DNA of 64,000 nucleotides from Bin87 sp963666415. GTDB taxonomy: Bacteria > Chloroflexota > Dehalococcoidia > Lucifugimonadales > UBA3495. The position numbers and the translations under genes were made by a program. The notes beneath the pieces were generated by a model. That model was not told the DNA's origin. It saw nothing but the letters and a program-made list of their open reading frames with translations, and searched no databases. The stretch spans positions 3,906,001 through 3,970,000 of the forward strand of contig CAXXPD010000003.1 of assembly GCA_963666415.2 (NCBI GenBank). Reading direction: 5' to 3'. Positions 1-11,000 of this stretch are shown here, one piece after another. Numbering within the stretch: position 1 is the stretch's first letter; every line of letters begins with the position of its first letter.

Positions 1-898
1 AGCCGGCCGATGTCCTGCTGGAGCGCGCATCCTGGCGGAGCGTCGGGCGCGCTGGGAGGCGCAGGAGAAACGGCGGGGCAAGTACAAGGAGCCGGCCGCG
101 CCCGAAACGTCCGACCTGCCGCCGCTGCCGGAGGGGTGGGAGTGGGTGTCATTCGAGCAGCTGATAACGACCTTGCGCAACGGATATTCCAAGCGGCCAG
201 AAGGGTCCGATGGCATCCCAATCTTGCGAATTAGTGCGGTACGTCCAATGAACGTAAATACGCAAGATATGCGGTGGGTGAACAGTACCAAAGACTTGTC
301 CACATTTTTGGTCAATTCGGGAGACCTGCTGTTCACTCGTTATAACGGGAATCCTTCGTTGGTCGGAGTGTGTGGGGTTGTGCCACGGCTCAATCAGAAA
401 CTTTTACACCCAGACAAACTAATTCGCGCTGTCTTGCTCCAATGCGGCACCTTGCCCGAATTCGTACAGATCGTGGCAAACGCTGGCCAATCTAGAGTGT
501 TTTTGAGCAACCGAGTCCGAACCACGGCGGGACAGGCGGGAATCTCTGGGACTGACGTCAAGCAAATGCCAATCCCCCTCCCGCCCCACGCCGAGCAGCA
601 GCGCATCGTGGCCGAGGTGGAGCGGCGGCTGTCGGTCATCCAGCGGGCGGCGGCGGCGGTGGAGGCCAGCCTGCAACGGGCTGAGCGGCTGCGCCAGAGC
701 ATCCTCAAGCAGGCCTTCTCCGGCGAACTGGTGCCCCAAGACCCGGACGACGAGCCGGCGTCGGTCCTGCTGGAACGCATCCGCGCCCAACGCGAGGCGG
801 AGCAGGCTGCGGCGTCCGTAACCAAGAAACGGCCGGCCCGACGACGGCGGGCGAAGGCGACCGCGCAGCAACTCTCCCTCGAAGAGGCAACCGCATGA
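1..898 (+). CDS. hsdS: Type I restriction enzyme specificity subunit HsdS, C-terminal part, with a frame break
   Basis: HsdS is the DNA-recognition subunit of a type I restriction-modification complex. The window opens inside the central conserved region. From about base 32 the frame runs unbroken through the linker, the second target-recognition domain and the C-terminal coiled-coil repeat, which holds the typical LRQSILKQAFSGELVPQ and EPASVLLERI motifs. The first bases read PADVLLER in another frame. A GCGCGC run at about 23-28 carries two extra bases compared with an in-frame ERILAERRARWEA, so the two halves of hsdS are out of frame here. This may be mutation, dinucleotide phase variation or an assembly error. 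The stop overlaps the hsdM start (ATGA), so the genes are translationally coupled. The hsdS-before-hsdM order is less usual, and hsdR is not in view. Confidence 0.85.
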   Translation, partial: AGRCPAGARILAERRARWEAQEKRRGKYKEPAAPETSDLPPLPEGWEWVSFEQLITTLRNGYSKRPEGSDGIPILRISAVRPMNVNTQDMRWVNSTKDLSTFLVNSGDLLFTRYNGNPSLVGVCGVVPRLNQKLLHPDKLIRAVLLQCGTLPEFVQIVANAGQSRVFLSNRVRTTAGQAGISGTDVKQMPIPLPPHAEQQRIVAEVERRLSVIQRAAAAVEASLQRAERLRQSILKQAFSGELVPQDPDDEPASVLLERIRAQREAEQAAASVTKKRPARRRRAKATAQQLSLEEATA

Positions 899-2388
899 CC
901 ACCGCGACCAGCATCGGCCAGAAGCTGTGGAACTACTGCGACGTGCTGCGCAACGCCGGCCTGTCCTACGGCGACTACCTGGAGCAGCTCACCTACCTCA
1001 TCTTCCTCAAGATGATGCACGAGCGGAGCCAGCCGCCCTTCACGATGCTGCCCGATTATCAACCTCCGCCCATTCCCGAGGGCTGCGACTGGCCCAGCCT
1101 GCTGGCCCGAGACGGCGCGGAGCTGGACGCCCACTACCAGCACACGCTGGAAACCCTGTCCCAGCAGCAGGGCACGCTGGGCGTGATTTTCAGCAAGGCG
1201 CAAAGCCGCATCCAGGAACCGGCCATGCTGACCCGGCTGGTGAAGGAGCTAATCGACAGCGAGAACTGGCACGGCCTCAGCGCCGACGTGAAGGGCGACG
1301 CCTACGAGTCGCTGCTGGAGCGCAACGCCCAGGACGTGAAGACGGGCGCAGGGCAGTACTTCACGCCGCGTCCACTCATCCAGGCCATCGTAGACGTAAT
1401 GCGCCCGGGGCCGAAGATGACCATATGCGACCCCGCCTGCGGCACCGGCGGGTTCCTGCTGGCCGCCCATGAGTACATCGTCCGGCATCACCCCACCATG
1501 GACCGGGAGCAGCTGGACCACCTGCAGAACGACGCGCTGCACGGCTGGGAGATCGTGGACAGCGCGGCGCGGCTGGGCGTGATGAACCTGTACCTCCACG
1601 GCATCGGCGGCGACCGCACCAACATCAAGGTGGACGACAGCCTGCGTGCGCAACCCAGCGACCACTACGACATGGTGCTGACCAATCCGCCCTTCGGCCG
1701 CAAGTCCACGCTGACCTTCGTCAACGAGGAGGGCAGGACGGAACGGCAGAGCCTGACGGTGGAGCGTCCCGACTTCTGGGCCACCACCAGTAACCGGCAG
1801 CTGAGCTTCCTGCAGCACGTCCGCACGCTGCTGAGGATCAACGGCAGCGCGGCCATCGTGCTGCCCGACAACGTGCTGTTCGAGGGCGGCGCCGGCGAGA
1901 CCATCCGCCGCCGGCTGCTCCACGAGTGCGACGCCCACACCCTGCTGCGGCTGCCCACCGGCGTGTTCTACGCCCAGGGGGTCAAGGCCAACGTGCTGTT
2001 CTTCGACCGCCGGCCGGCCAGCGAGACGCCGTGGACGCGCGACCTGTGGATCTACGACCTGCGCACCAACCAGCACTTCACGTTGAAGACCAACCCGCTG
2101 ACCCGGGCGCACCTGGACGATTTCGTGTCCTGCTATCGCGCCGACGACCGCACGCAGCGGGAGGAATCCGAGCGGTTCCGGCGCTTCACCTACGAGGAGC
2201 TGATCCAGCGGGACAAGGCCAACCTGGACATCTTCTGGCTCCGCGACGAAAGCCTAAAGGACTCCGAAAACCTGCCGCCGCCCGACGTAATCGCCGAGGA
2301 GATCATGGAAGACCTGCGGGCCGCGCTGGAACAACTGGAGGAGATCGCGGCGGATTTGGGGGTGGAAGTTGAGACCCCGAATACTTGA
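895..2388 (+). CDS. hsdM: Type I restriction-modification DNA methyltransferase HsdM
   Basis: This is the N6-adenine methyltransferase subunit that works with HsdS and HsdR, using S-adenosylmethionine. It has 497 residues, normal for the family. An N-terminal helical HsdM domain (about residues 8-130) is followed by the N6-Mtase domain. That domain has the SAM-binding motif DPACGTGG near residue 178 and the catalytic motif NPPF near residue 264. The start ATG overlaps the hsdS stop as ATGA. The gene is open and looks functional. It converges on the interrupted AAA_13 gene beyond a 173-base gap. RloC and PrrC anticodon-nuclease genes are known to sit beside type I restriction loci, so this neighbourhood is meaningful. 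Confidence 0.95.
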   Translation: MTTATSIGQKLWNYCDVLRNAGLSYGDYLEQLTYLIFLKMMHERSQPPFTMLPDYQPPPIPEGCDWPSLLARDGAELDAHYQHTLETLSQQQGTLGVIFSKAQSRIQEPAMLTRLVKELIDSENWHGLSADVKGDAYESLLERNAQDVKTGAGQYFTPRPLIQAIVDVMRPGPKMTICDPACGTGGFLLAAHEYIVRHHPTMDREQLDHLQNDALHGWEIVDSAARLGVMNLYLHGIGGDRTNIKVDDSLRAQPSDHYDMVLTNPPFGRKSTLTFVNEEGRTERQSLTVERPDFWATTSNRQLSFLQHVRTLLRINGSAAIVLPDNVLFEGGAGETIRRRLLHECDAHTLLRLPTGVFYAQGVKANVLFFDRRPASETPWTRDLWIYDLRTNQHFTLKTNPLTRAHLDDFVSCYRADDRTQREESERFRRFTYEELIQRDKANLDIFWLRDESLKDSENLPPPDVIAEEIMEDLRAALEQLEEIAADLGVEVETPNT

Positions 2389-3178
2389 GGGAGTGGTCGG
2401 GGTGCTTGCTGTGTAGCGTATGCGTAATCAGTAATCGCCACACCCGTCACGGAAAACGGTGGGGCATTGCGTGCGCATCCGATCATCCAATTCAGTCACT
2501 CGTACCTGCTCATAGAATACCGGGACTACGATGTCTTTCATTTTCGGCGTTGCAGAGGCGATCACACTGTTGGTGGTCCCGCCAAAGACAAGGTTCGCTT
2601 TACAAACCCCAAGAGCTCTGTTGGGTTGATGAGTTCGGCATTAGTGTCGTGATGGAAACGGTTAGCATATTCCAATATGTTTTCGAGTTCTAATATAGTT
2701 TCCTCGTTGATGACTTCATCCGCACTACCGATGCGCTGCCGGCATTCTTGAACGAACTGGCCGAGTAGCTTGCCCGGTGGGAATTGACCAGGGCAGGCCA
2801 CTCGGAAATAACCTTCCAAATAAAAACGGATCGTGGGTGCCACCTCCCTCACGATACTTGATTGGTTGTCCGCGTATCCCAGGAGGAGGAAATACCGCTG
2901 GTCATGTTCTGTAATTGAGTCCTGGGACGCGTCCCAGCTTAGTATTGTCGATTCATTTCCCTTTGGGGCAATTTCCAACGTGGTGTACTCCTCATGGCGA
3001 TTCACCCCACTCAAGATGCCGCAAAGGAACCTCTTGTTATGTGACAATACTATCGTCTGTTTCGCCCGGCGCGCTAGGGCCCTTACTGTTTGTACCGTGA
3101 CCAACTCGACTTTGTACAAAAGCTAGATAAATTATAAGAACAGGGTAAGCTCGACCAAATCACTACAAGAGGTCGAGT

Positions 3179-4543
3179 ATGCCTACCCTGCCCGCAGTCA
3201 TAGTAACCCTGCTGCTGCCCTTTGAGCACCTGTTTGACCCCAGGACCTGGCGCAAAGCCCAACTCCTGGCCATGGGAGCGATCCTGTCTCCCGGCAAACG
3301 CACCGTGTCCTCCGCCCTCAACATCCTGGGGATTGGGCAGCACGGCGACTTCGCCATCTATCACCACGTGCTCAACCGTGCCCGATGGTCGCCGCTGCAA
3401 CTGAGCCGGGTGCTGTTGCTGCTGGTGGCCGGGCGCCTTGGTTCATCCACCGAGCCGTTGGTGTTCGGCATTGACGAGACGGTGGAACGACGCTGGGGCC
3501 GGAAGATTGCGGCCAAGGGGCGGTATCGGGATCCGGTGCGGTCCAAGGACGACCAGGTGGTGATGACCCCCGGATTGCAATGGGTGAGCCTGATGTTGCT
3601 GACGCGTATCGGGTGGGCGGGTCGACACTGGGCGCTACCGTTTTTGACCGCGCTGGTGGTGTCGGCCCGCTACGACCGGCGCAAAGGCCGCCGGCACAAG
3701 ACGGTCACCGACTACGCCCAGCAGATGCTGGTCTGCCTGCGCCGGTGGCTGCCGGACCGGGACCTGGTGGTGGTGGCCGATGGCGGCTACGCCAAGCGCG
3801 AGTTCCTGCGGCATTGCCAGAGTATGTCAAAGCCCGTTGTCGTCGTCACCAAACTGCGCAAGGACGCATCCCGGTACCAGCCCGCGCCACCGCGGCGGCC
3901 CGGCCAGATCGGGCGGCCCCGGGTGGTCGGCGCGCGATTGCCCAGTCCCACGGCGGTGCTGGACGATCCCGCTACACAATGGATTCCCTACCGCGCCACC
4001 GGTTCCGACGGCAGTACCGCCAGGGTCGAGCTCGCTTCGGGCGTAGCGCTGTGGTACCACGGCGGGCCGCCGCGCCTTCCCATACGTTGGGTCGTCATCA
4101 GATACCTGGAGGAGCGCCGCGGGCCCTATGCTTTGCTATGCACCGACACCGAGGCGGAACCCCTGCGGATACTGCAGTGGTATCTGCTGCGCTGGCAGGT
4201 CGAGGTGACCTTTGAGGAGCTGCGGGCTCACCTGGGCGTGGAAACCCAGCGCCAGTGGTCGGAACGAGCCATCGCCCGAACCACCCCCGCGCTCTTTGGC
4301 CTGTTCAGCGTGGTGACGCTGGCAGCGGATATCCTGATCGAACAGCGTGGCGGCATGGCGCCGCGCACCGCGGCGTGGTATGACAAAACCAGCCCTTCCT
4401 TCGCCGACGCCATCGCCCTGGTCAGACGACACCTCTGGGTGCAGCAGGGAACTTTTATGCCGTCCGAGCGCGAGCACGAATCGATAAAAGTCCCGCGCCT
4501 CTTGTACCACAGGATGCTCGACACGCTAGCCTATGCCGCTTGA
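3179..4543 (+). CDS. IS4-like DDE transposase, copy 1
   Basis: This 454-residue transposase fills almost all of its element. Visible DDE-type landmarks are FGIDETVERRWG (first acidic region), VVVADGGYAKREF (second Asp) and YLLRWQVEVTFEELRAHLG, which fits the IS4-type Y(2)R(3)E signature with Arg in place of the usual distal Lys. The ATG at 3179 follows an AGAGG ribosome-binding sequence. The protein differs from copy 2 at one noticed position (Val for Ile in SKPVVVVTK). Near-identity of the copies means recent movement. Assignment to an IS4 subgroup is not made here; the 8-base target duplication is compatible with IS4 groups. Confidence 0.9.
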   Translation: MPTLPAVIVTLLLPFEHLFDPRTWRKAQLLAMGAILSPGKRTVSSALNILGIGQHGDFAIYHHVLNRARWSPLQLSRVLLLLVAGRLGSSTEPLVFGIDETVERRWGRKIAAKGRYRDPVRSKDDQVVMTPGLQWVSLMLLTRIGWAGRHWALPFLTALVVSARYDRRKGRRHKTVTDYAQQMLVCLRRWLPDRDLVVVADGGYAKREFLRHCQSMSKPVVVVTKLRKDASRYQPAPPRRPGQIGRPRVVGARLPSPTAVLDDPATQWIPYRATGSDGSTARVELASGVALWYHGGPPRLPIRWVVIRYLEERRGPYALLCTDTEAEPLRILQWYLLRWQVEVTFEELRAHLGVETQRQWSERAIARTTPALFGLFSVVTLAADILIEQRGGMAPRTAAWYDKTSPSFADAIALVRRHLWVQQGTFMPSEREHESIKVPRLLYHRMLDTLAYAA

Positions 4544-4641
4544 TTGTACAAAGCCGAGGTTCTGCGTCTCGACTTTGTACAAAAGCTAGATAAATTATAA
4601 GAACAGGGTAAGCTCGACCAAATCACCAAAAGAGGTCGAGT

Positions 4642-6006
4642 ATGCCTACCCTGCCCGCAGTCATAGTAACCCTGCTGCTGCCCTTTGAGCACCTGTTTGA
4701 CCCCAGGACCTGGCGCAAAGCCCAACTCCTGGCCATGGGAGCGATCCTGTCTCCCGGCAAACGCACCGTGTCCTCCGCCCTCAACATCCTGGGGATTGGG
4801 CAGCACGGCGACTTCGCCATCTATCACCACGTGCTCAACCGTGCCCGATGGTCGCCGCTGCAACTGAGCCGGGTGCTGTTGCTGCTGGTGGCCGGGCGCC
4901 TTGGTTCATCCACCGAGCCGTTGGTGTTCGGCATTGACGAGACGGTGGAACGACGCTGGGGCCGGAAGATTGCGGCCAAGGGACGGTATCGGGATCCGGT
5001 GCGGTCCAAGGACGACCAGGTGGTGATGACCCCCGGATTGCAATGGGTGAGCCTGATGTTGCTGACGCGTATCGGATGGGCGGGTCGACACTGGGCGCTA
5101 CCGTTTTTGACCGCGCTGGTGGTGTCGGCCCGCTACGACCGGCGCAAAGGCCGCCGGCACAAGACGGTCACCGACTACGCCCAGCAGATGCTGGTCTGCC
5201 TGCGCCGGTGGCTGCCGGACCGGGACCTGGTGGTGGTGGCCGATGGCGGCTACGCCAAGCGCGAGTTCCTGCGGCATTGCCAGAGTATGTCAAAGCCGAT
5301 TGTCGTCGTCACCAAACTGCGCAAGGACGCATCCCGGTACCAGCCCGCGCCACCGCGGCGGCCCGGCCAGATCGGGCGGCCCCGGGTGGTCGGCGCGCGA
5401 TTGCCCAGTCCCACGGCGGTGCTGGACGATCCCGCTACACAATGGATTCCCTACCGCGCCACCGGTTCCGACGGCAGTACCGCCAGGGTCGAGCTCGCTT
5501 CGGGCGTAGCGCTGTGGTACCACGGCGGGCCGCCGCGCCTTCCCATACGTTGGGTCGTCATCAGATACCTGGAGGAGCGCCGCGGGCCCTATGCTTTGCT
5601 ATGCACCGACACCGAGGCGGAACCCCTGCGGATACTGCAGTGGTATCTGCTGCGCTGGCAGGTCGAGGTGACCTTTGAGGAGCTGCGGGCTCACCTGGGC
5701 GTGGAAACCCAGCGCCAGTGGTCGGAACGAGCCATCGCCCGAACCACCCCCGCGCTCTTTGGCCTGTTCAGCGTGGTGACGCTGGCGGCGGATATCCTGA
5801 TCGAACAGCGTGGCGGCATGGCGCCGCGCACCGCGGCGTGGTATGACAAAACCAGCCCTTCCTTCGCCGACGCCATCGCCCTGGTCAGACGACACCTCTG
5901 GGTGCAGCAGGGAACTTTTATGCCGTCCGAGCGCGAGCACGAATCGATAAAAGTCCCGCGCCTCTTGTACCACAGGATGCTCGACACGCTAGCCTATGCC
6001 GCTTGA
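4642..6006 (+). CDS. IS4-like DDE transposase, copy 2
   Basis: This is the second copy in the dimer. It is 454 residues and open throughout, with the same catalytic landmarks as copy 1. It differs from copy 1 by only a few silent bases and one residue (SKPIVVVTK). Upstream bases (AGAGGTCGAGT before ATG) are the same element-encoded leader. Its stop lies 15 bases from the right end of the element. The last coding bases of this element are what extend the reading frame of the interrupted AAA_13 gene on the other strand by a few false residues (ALYNQAA). Confidence 0.9.
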   Translation: MPTLPAVIVTLLLPFEHLFDPRTWRKAQLLAMGAILSPGKRTVSSALNILGIGQHGDFAIYHHVLNRARWSPLQLSRVLLLLVAGRLGSSTEPLVFGIDETVERRWGRKIAAKGRYRDPVRSKDDQVVMTPGLQWVSLMLLTRIGWAGRHWALPFLTALVVSARYDRRKGRRHKTVTDYAQQMLVCLRRWLPDRDLVVVADGGYAKREFLRHCQSMSKPIVVVTKLRKDASRYQPAPPRRPGQIGRPRVVGARLPSPTAVLDDPATQWIPYRATGSDGSTARVELASGVALWYHGGPPRLPIRWVVIRYLEERRGPYALLCTDTEAEPLRILQWYLLRWQVEVTFEELRAHLGVETQRQWSERAIARTTPALFGLFSVVTLAADILIEQRGGMAPRTAAWYDKTSPSFADAIALVRRHLWVQQGTFMPSEREHESIKVPRLLYHRMLDTLAYAA

Positions 6007-8038
6007 TTGTACAAAGCCGAGGTGACCAAGGAACGGTGATCATCCAAACTCGACATAGGATCGTCTACGACTACCACCGTCTCAGCAAGATTGGGGTTGC
6101 GGTCCAGAGATGAAAAGAAAAGTGCAAGAGCTAACGTGTTTCGGTCGCCAGCGCTGAGCAAATTTCGAAATGACGGTACACCCGGGGGGTTGTTGCTGTT
6201 CCTAACCGCAATCGGTGTGTTATTGATCACCACGTTGTATGTACATGTCGATCCGGATCCCCCTCCGATATTCGATGGGACTAAATTTCTAACACGAAAA
6301 CCCGCGTTGAACCGGTCGAGGTAAACATTTACTCCATCCTGCAACTGAGGGAAAACGTTGTTCCGGTACTCAACCAGTTCAGCTCTAGCGTCATCCCGCG
6401 CCGTTTCTGTATGCACCTTGGCTGCCAGCTCGTCCAAATATGCGTTGCACAGTTGAGCAATATCTTCACGGAAGCGAGATTTTGTCGCCTTCAGCCTGTT
6501 TAGCGTAGCCGTAATTTGGCCTGCGTCGGCCGTGTCCGCTTGCTGTTTCACCTGTTGGATCGCTTCATTAGTTTGTAGCAGCGTTTCATTAATTACCGCT
6601 GTGGTTTGCCTTCGGGCGTCATACGCATTGAGCGCATCCACGGTAGGTTGGATTAGAGCCTGCGGTTCGAGAGGTGCGGATTGTTTCGCTTTCAGCTGTT
6701 GTGCTACGGCTGTTCGCGCTGCGTTCCAGTCGTCCACAATAGCTTTTGTATCAATCTCAACGTCTGGCACATCGCAATAGCTGGACCAAAACTGCAGGGA
6801 CTGCATCAGCGTACTGACTGAGCGATCGAACTCCACTTGCTTGCCATCAGCGTGGTTGCGGTCGATGTCGTTGATTAACCCAGAGACAGTCTGTTTCAAG
6901 CGCGTATACTCTTGGCTGAAATACGCCCGATAATGCGCTATCAGGTCAACGGCCTCCATGTCTTGGCCGCAGAATGGACACAGGCTGTCCCCACGTTCCG
7001 CCGCCCTAAGCACGCCGTCGGCGACCCAAGGTTCTCCGCCATCGCCGAGGGTCTGTATATGTGCCTTTACCTGGACTTCGGCCGATCTGTCTAGATCGGG
7101 CAGGTCTTTCCCCAAGGTTTCTCGAATAGCTTCAGTGTCGAACCCTGGTAATTTTATACTCGCAAAAATTGGTCCATTCTGCACGGATGCTTGGTCTTGC
7201 GCAGCCTTCAACGCACGCTCTGTAGCGGCAATCGTTTCATCCAAATCAGGTAGTTCAGTAAGGGCGCAAAATACATCGGGCGACAGCCCAAAGCGTTCTT
7301 GCTCCGGTATAGCGGCGGAATTAGCGGCTATGGCCGTAGTGTGTTCAGCAACGCGGGAGACGAGAACTTGTAGGCTGCGGTTAAGAGCGACACCTTGATC
7401 CCCGAGGATCAGTTCATGAAGGTTCTGTCGATGACGAGCTTCCACGTCTAAACCAGAATAAACATTCTCATCTACAAAATTGTCGTCGAACACCTTTAGG
7501 TTGGCCAACGTGACACTCCAAGCGCCATTTTGAAATATCACGTCGGATGGTTCGTCTTGCCAGTTCAGAACCGCTTTAGGTGGGTGCTGGGAACCGAGCC
7601 GCCGCCTTTCTACTATTGGCGACGGGTCGTCGCTACTGAGTGAGCGTAAGACAGCCGTTAGTGTAGTCTTCCCTTGGGCGTTGTCCGCGTAGACTAGGGT
7701 GAGTTTTTTCAACTCGTGCGATGCGCCTGCGGCATCAGAGTCAAACTTTCCAATGTTTTGGAGTAATTTGATACGCGTAATCATGGTAAACCTAATTGAG
7801 AGGCGTGGGAGTTAATGTAGCCGATGCTGACGATGTCACCGCCCGCTAGTCGCAATCGAGAACCGAACTTTCAAAATGGTTCGGCTAGATTACCCTTCAT
7901 ATTACCGCTTTGCGAACATGCGCAAAAGCAAAATCGGTATCCGCCGTCGACCTGATGAAGTTCCGAGGGCACGTCATACCAAATGCTGGGGAGGGTTAGC
8001 ATGGCGGGCTACTGCACAACACGTCAAGCCAAAAGATA

Positions 8039-11000
8039 TTAAATCCGGACAACCTCCGGCTCGATAGCACCGCGTTGGGCCGCCGCGTCCACGAACCAGT
8101 CCACAATCTGCGGGTGGCAGGTAAATACCAGCACCTGGTTAATGTCGGATAGTTCGATGAATGATCCGGCGGCCCTGGTGCCCCTGGCCGGGTCGAAGTT
8201 CACCAATGCCTCGTCCACGATCACCGGGAGGCGTTCCGACCGTTGGCCCAGTTCCAGGATCAGTCCGAACCGCAGCGCCAGGAATAGTTGTTCTCGGGTG
8301 CCGCGGCTCAGCTGTTGGGGCGTCTTGATGTTGCCCGCGGCGTCCATGACGTTGATCTCGGAACTGCCCAGCGGGGAAAACACGGACTGATATGCGCCAT
8401 CGGTAACGTCGAGGAAGAAACGCTCGGCGTGGCGGATCACGTCGGGCTGCCGCTCCTTCTCGAACTTGCTTTGCGCCCGCCTGATGAGGCTCTCAGCTAT
8501 CGTGCGGACCGCCCAATCTCGCGCGTGCCCCTGTAACTCTTCCGACAGCCGATGACGCTCTAACCTCAATCTCGACGAATCTTCCTAGCTGGCAAGCCCT
8601 TCAAGCGTCGTCTGGATGGAACCACGCTCGGTGTCCAATGCAGACCGCTGGGCATCTATCTCTTCCAGATCCGCCTCAAATTGCCGTACGCCGTCTCGGA
8701 TGGTCTGGATATCAGTTGCGGCCAACGTGGCGCGCAGGGCTTCCAGCGCCTCGCCCGGCCCGCTGATCCGCTGCATATGTTCCACAGCGCCAGTGATGGT
8801 TCCTGCCAAGCCAGACCGTTCTTGGAAAATTTGGTTGCGTGTCCGGAAATCATCAACATCCTCGGCGCCACCAGACTTCAGCAACACCGCGATCTCATCG
8901 GCGACCTCTCGCTGGCTCTTTTGCCGGTCCGTCAACTCCTGCTGAGCTTCCTCCAGTTCCTTCTCGGCATCGGTGCGCGTTCGAGCCGCTTCCGACACGT
9001 CGCGATGTAGGTCAATGATGTCGTCGGCTACACCGGCGACCTTGGCGTAGTCGCTCCACTCGACCTCAAAGCCGTGGGCTGCCGCCAACGGTCGAGCCAT
9101 TCCGATGAATTCATCGATGTCCGTCTGGATGGCGGCAATGCGACGCTGCATCGCGTCCACCTCGCGGTGGTGGGTCCGCGCCAGGTCCACCAGGGTGCGC
9201 AGTTCGTGGATACTGTCGGGCGAGAAGGTGCTCAGCAGACCGCGTTGCTGGAGCCAGGTTTGCCATGATTGCTCCTCAGCCTCTAACGCTGCCTGAGCAG
9301 ACTGGGCGGCCTGCTGCGCTTCATCTCGCCGAAGGGTTTGGCGTTCGGCGCGTTCGGTCGCTTGGGCCAGTCTGGTTTCCAGTTGTTGCCATTCCCGGAG
9401 CCTCACCTCCGAAGTATCCAGCCCCTCCTCAGCTTCCACCAGCGAGTCCGCTTCGAGAGCCTCCAGGCCCAACGCGGCAGCTTCTTCCTGGAGCCGCGAC
9501 CGGATTCCCCCCAATTGTTCATCGGCCTCGTGAATTTGCCTCCGTACCCGCGCCGCCACTGGGGACGCCGCAGCTCCGATGGGCGAACGGCCTCTGATGA
9601 ACAGAAACGCAGCCGCCGTGAACAGCACGGCGCCGATTACCGCCAGAGCACTCCCGCCGCCGGGCGAGGCTGTCAAAGCGAGTAATATACCGGCCACCAG
9701 CAGGGCAACGCCCAGAACCCCCAACAGACCGGCGAGGAGCCTGTTCCTACCGCCATTCGCCGCTCCTTCGGCAGGTTCAGGGTCATCTCCAACCTGTTCT
9801 CTCAGATCCTTGCTTCGTCCTTCGACCCGATCCAATTCAGCCAGAGTGTTTTTGGACTGACGTATTCGCCGGCGGCGCTCGCGGATATTGTTCTCATCCA
9901 GCTCGGGTGAGGCGGCGTTATCCCGGTCGACCTGTGCCCGTTCTGCATCCTCCTGGGCGTCCGCCAACGCTGTTTCTTCTTGCGCCAGCGCAGTCTGCGA
10001 TCTCTCGATGGCGGCCCGGGCGTTCTGAAGGCGCTCCCCATAGTTGGCAACCTCCTCACGGACGACCAGCGAGAGGTCGAAACTGTTGAGGCGCTCGGCA
10101 TCCCAGTCCGGACCCAGGTTAGCCAGGGAAGTATCTAGCTCCGAGCGTTTGCTGGAAAGTTCAGCCCGCCTCTCGGGCAGGTCCTTGACCGACTGATCGA
10201 ATGCGCTTCGACGGCGCTCCAGTTCGCGAACCTCGTTCAAATTCTCCAGGATGACCAGGTGCTCGATCTCTTCGTCAACGTTCGCCTTGATGCGTTTCAC
10301 CCGTTCATCCGCCGAGGAAAGTTCCTGGAGGGCAGAGTCGGTCCGTGTCTCCAGGGATTCCAGGAGGGTGGTACCATTCTCTGGAAACGCCTCAACAGCA
10401 GGCAGTTCTGCCAGTTGCTGTTCCGCACTGATAAAGTCGTTCCAGGGATCCCAGGCTCGGACCAGGTTTTCGTGCCGTTCCTTTTCCGACATCAGTTGCA
10501 GGCGATGCTCGCTCACATCTTTCAGGTCTCGGTCAATCTCTGCCAGACGTTCTGACTGTCTACGGTATTCCACTCCGTGCTCGGCAATGCTTCGCAAAGC
10601 TGTTTCGGTTTCCTGGATTTGGGCGATCACCTTGGGCACGGTTTGGTTACTTCCGCGGGGCCGGAAGATCTCTTGCTTTTGAGTTTCGAGGGTATCCAGG
10701 GCCGTCGGAAGTCGCATAGCACCGATTCCAGCGCTGTAAATCTGGCGATTTACGCTATCGTCGCTGAGCAGACTTTCATCGTGCAGTTCGTCGAGCGTGA
10801 AGCCAAAGATACTCTCGAACATACTCCGTGAGTGGTTGCCCAATAAGCCAGTGAGTTCATCGGTGGACATCGTCTCGCCGGAAGCCGAAGACAGCGCAAC
10901 AGTGCCCGACCCGCGGTCCGATACCCGTTGCACGGTGACCCGTCTGCCATCATCGGCGCATATGGTAATCCTTCCGCCGTGCCGTCCGCCGGACAGTGGA

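Larger units (their letters stand above)
3105..6021 (+). mobile_element. Tandem dimer of a 1454-base IS4-like element
   Basis: Two direct copies occupy 3105-4558 and 4568-6021, each exactly 1454 bases, separated by nine bases (GTTCTGCGT). Each copy ends in a 15-base inverted repeat, CTCGACTTTGTACAA on the left and the complement of CTCGGCTTTGTACAA on the right. The pair as a whole is flanked by a perfect 8-base target duplication GTGACCAA (3097-3104 and 6022-6029). No duplication flanks the inner junction. The dimer therefore looks inserted as one unit. A third single copy lies at 31872-33325. Confidence 0.95.
2562..7784 (-). pseudogene. AAA_13 (RloC/PrrC-related) ATPase gene interrupted by a tandem IS dimer
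   Basis: Two leftward pieces, 7784-6030 and 3104-2562, belong to one gene. Removing the IS pair and one copy of the 8-base target repeat rejoins them in frame to 765 codons plus stop. The N part has a Walker A-like ADNAQGKTT (residues 33-41), a long coiled coil with a CPFCG zinc-hook-like CxxC pair near residue 269, and a Walker B VVVVDDPMSSLDD. The C part supplies the H-loop IVLSHNKRF, then an RxxxE pair (IRFYLEGYF) and a late FHHDTN histidine. RloC and PrrC are ATP-regulated anticodon nucleases that fire when the linked restriction enzyme is inhibited. Domain order, zinc hook and the position next to hsdM suit an RloC-like toxin. Whether the R/E/H residues form a nuclease site is inference. 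The insertion separates Walker B from the H-loop, so the gene should be dead. Confidence 0.85.

Noticed and set aside
7876..8067. Short rightward frame between the AAA_13 and yhaN genes
   Set aside because: No motif, no ribosome-binding site, and it overlaps the yhaN 3' end.
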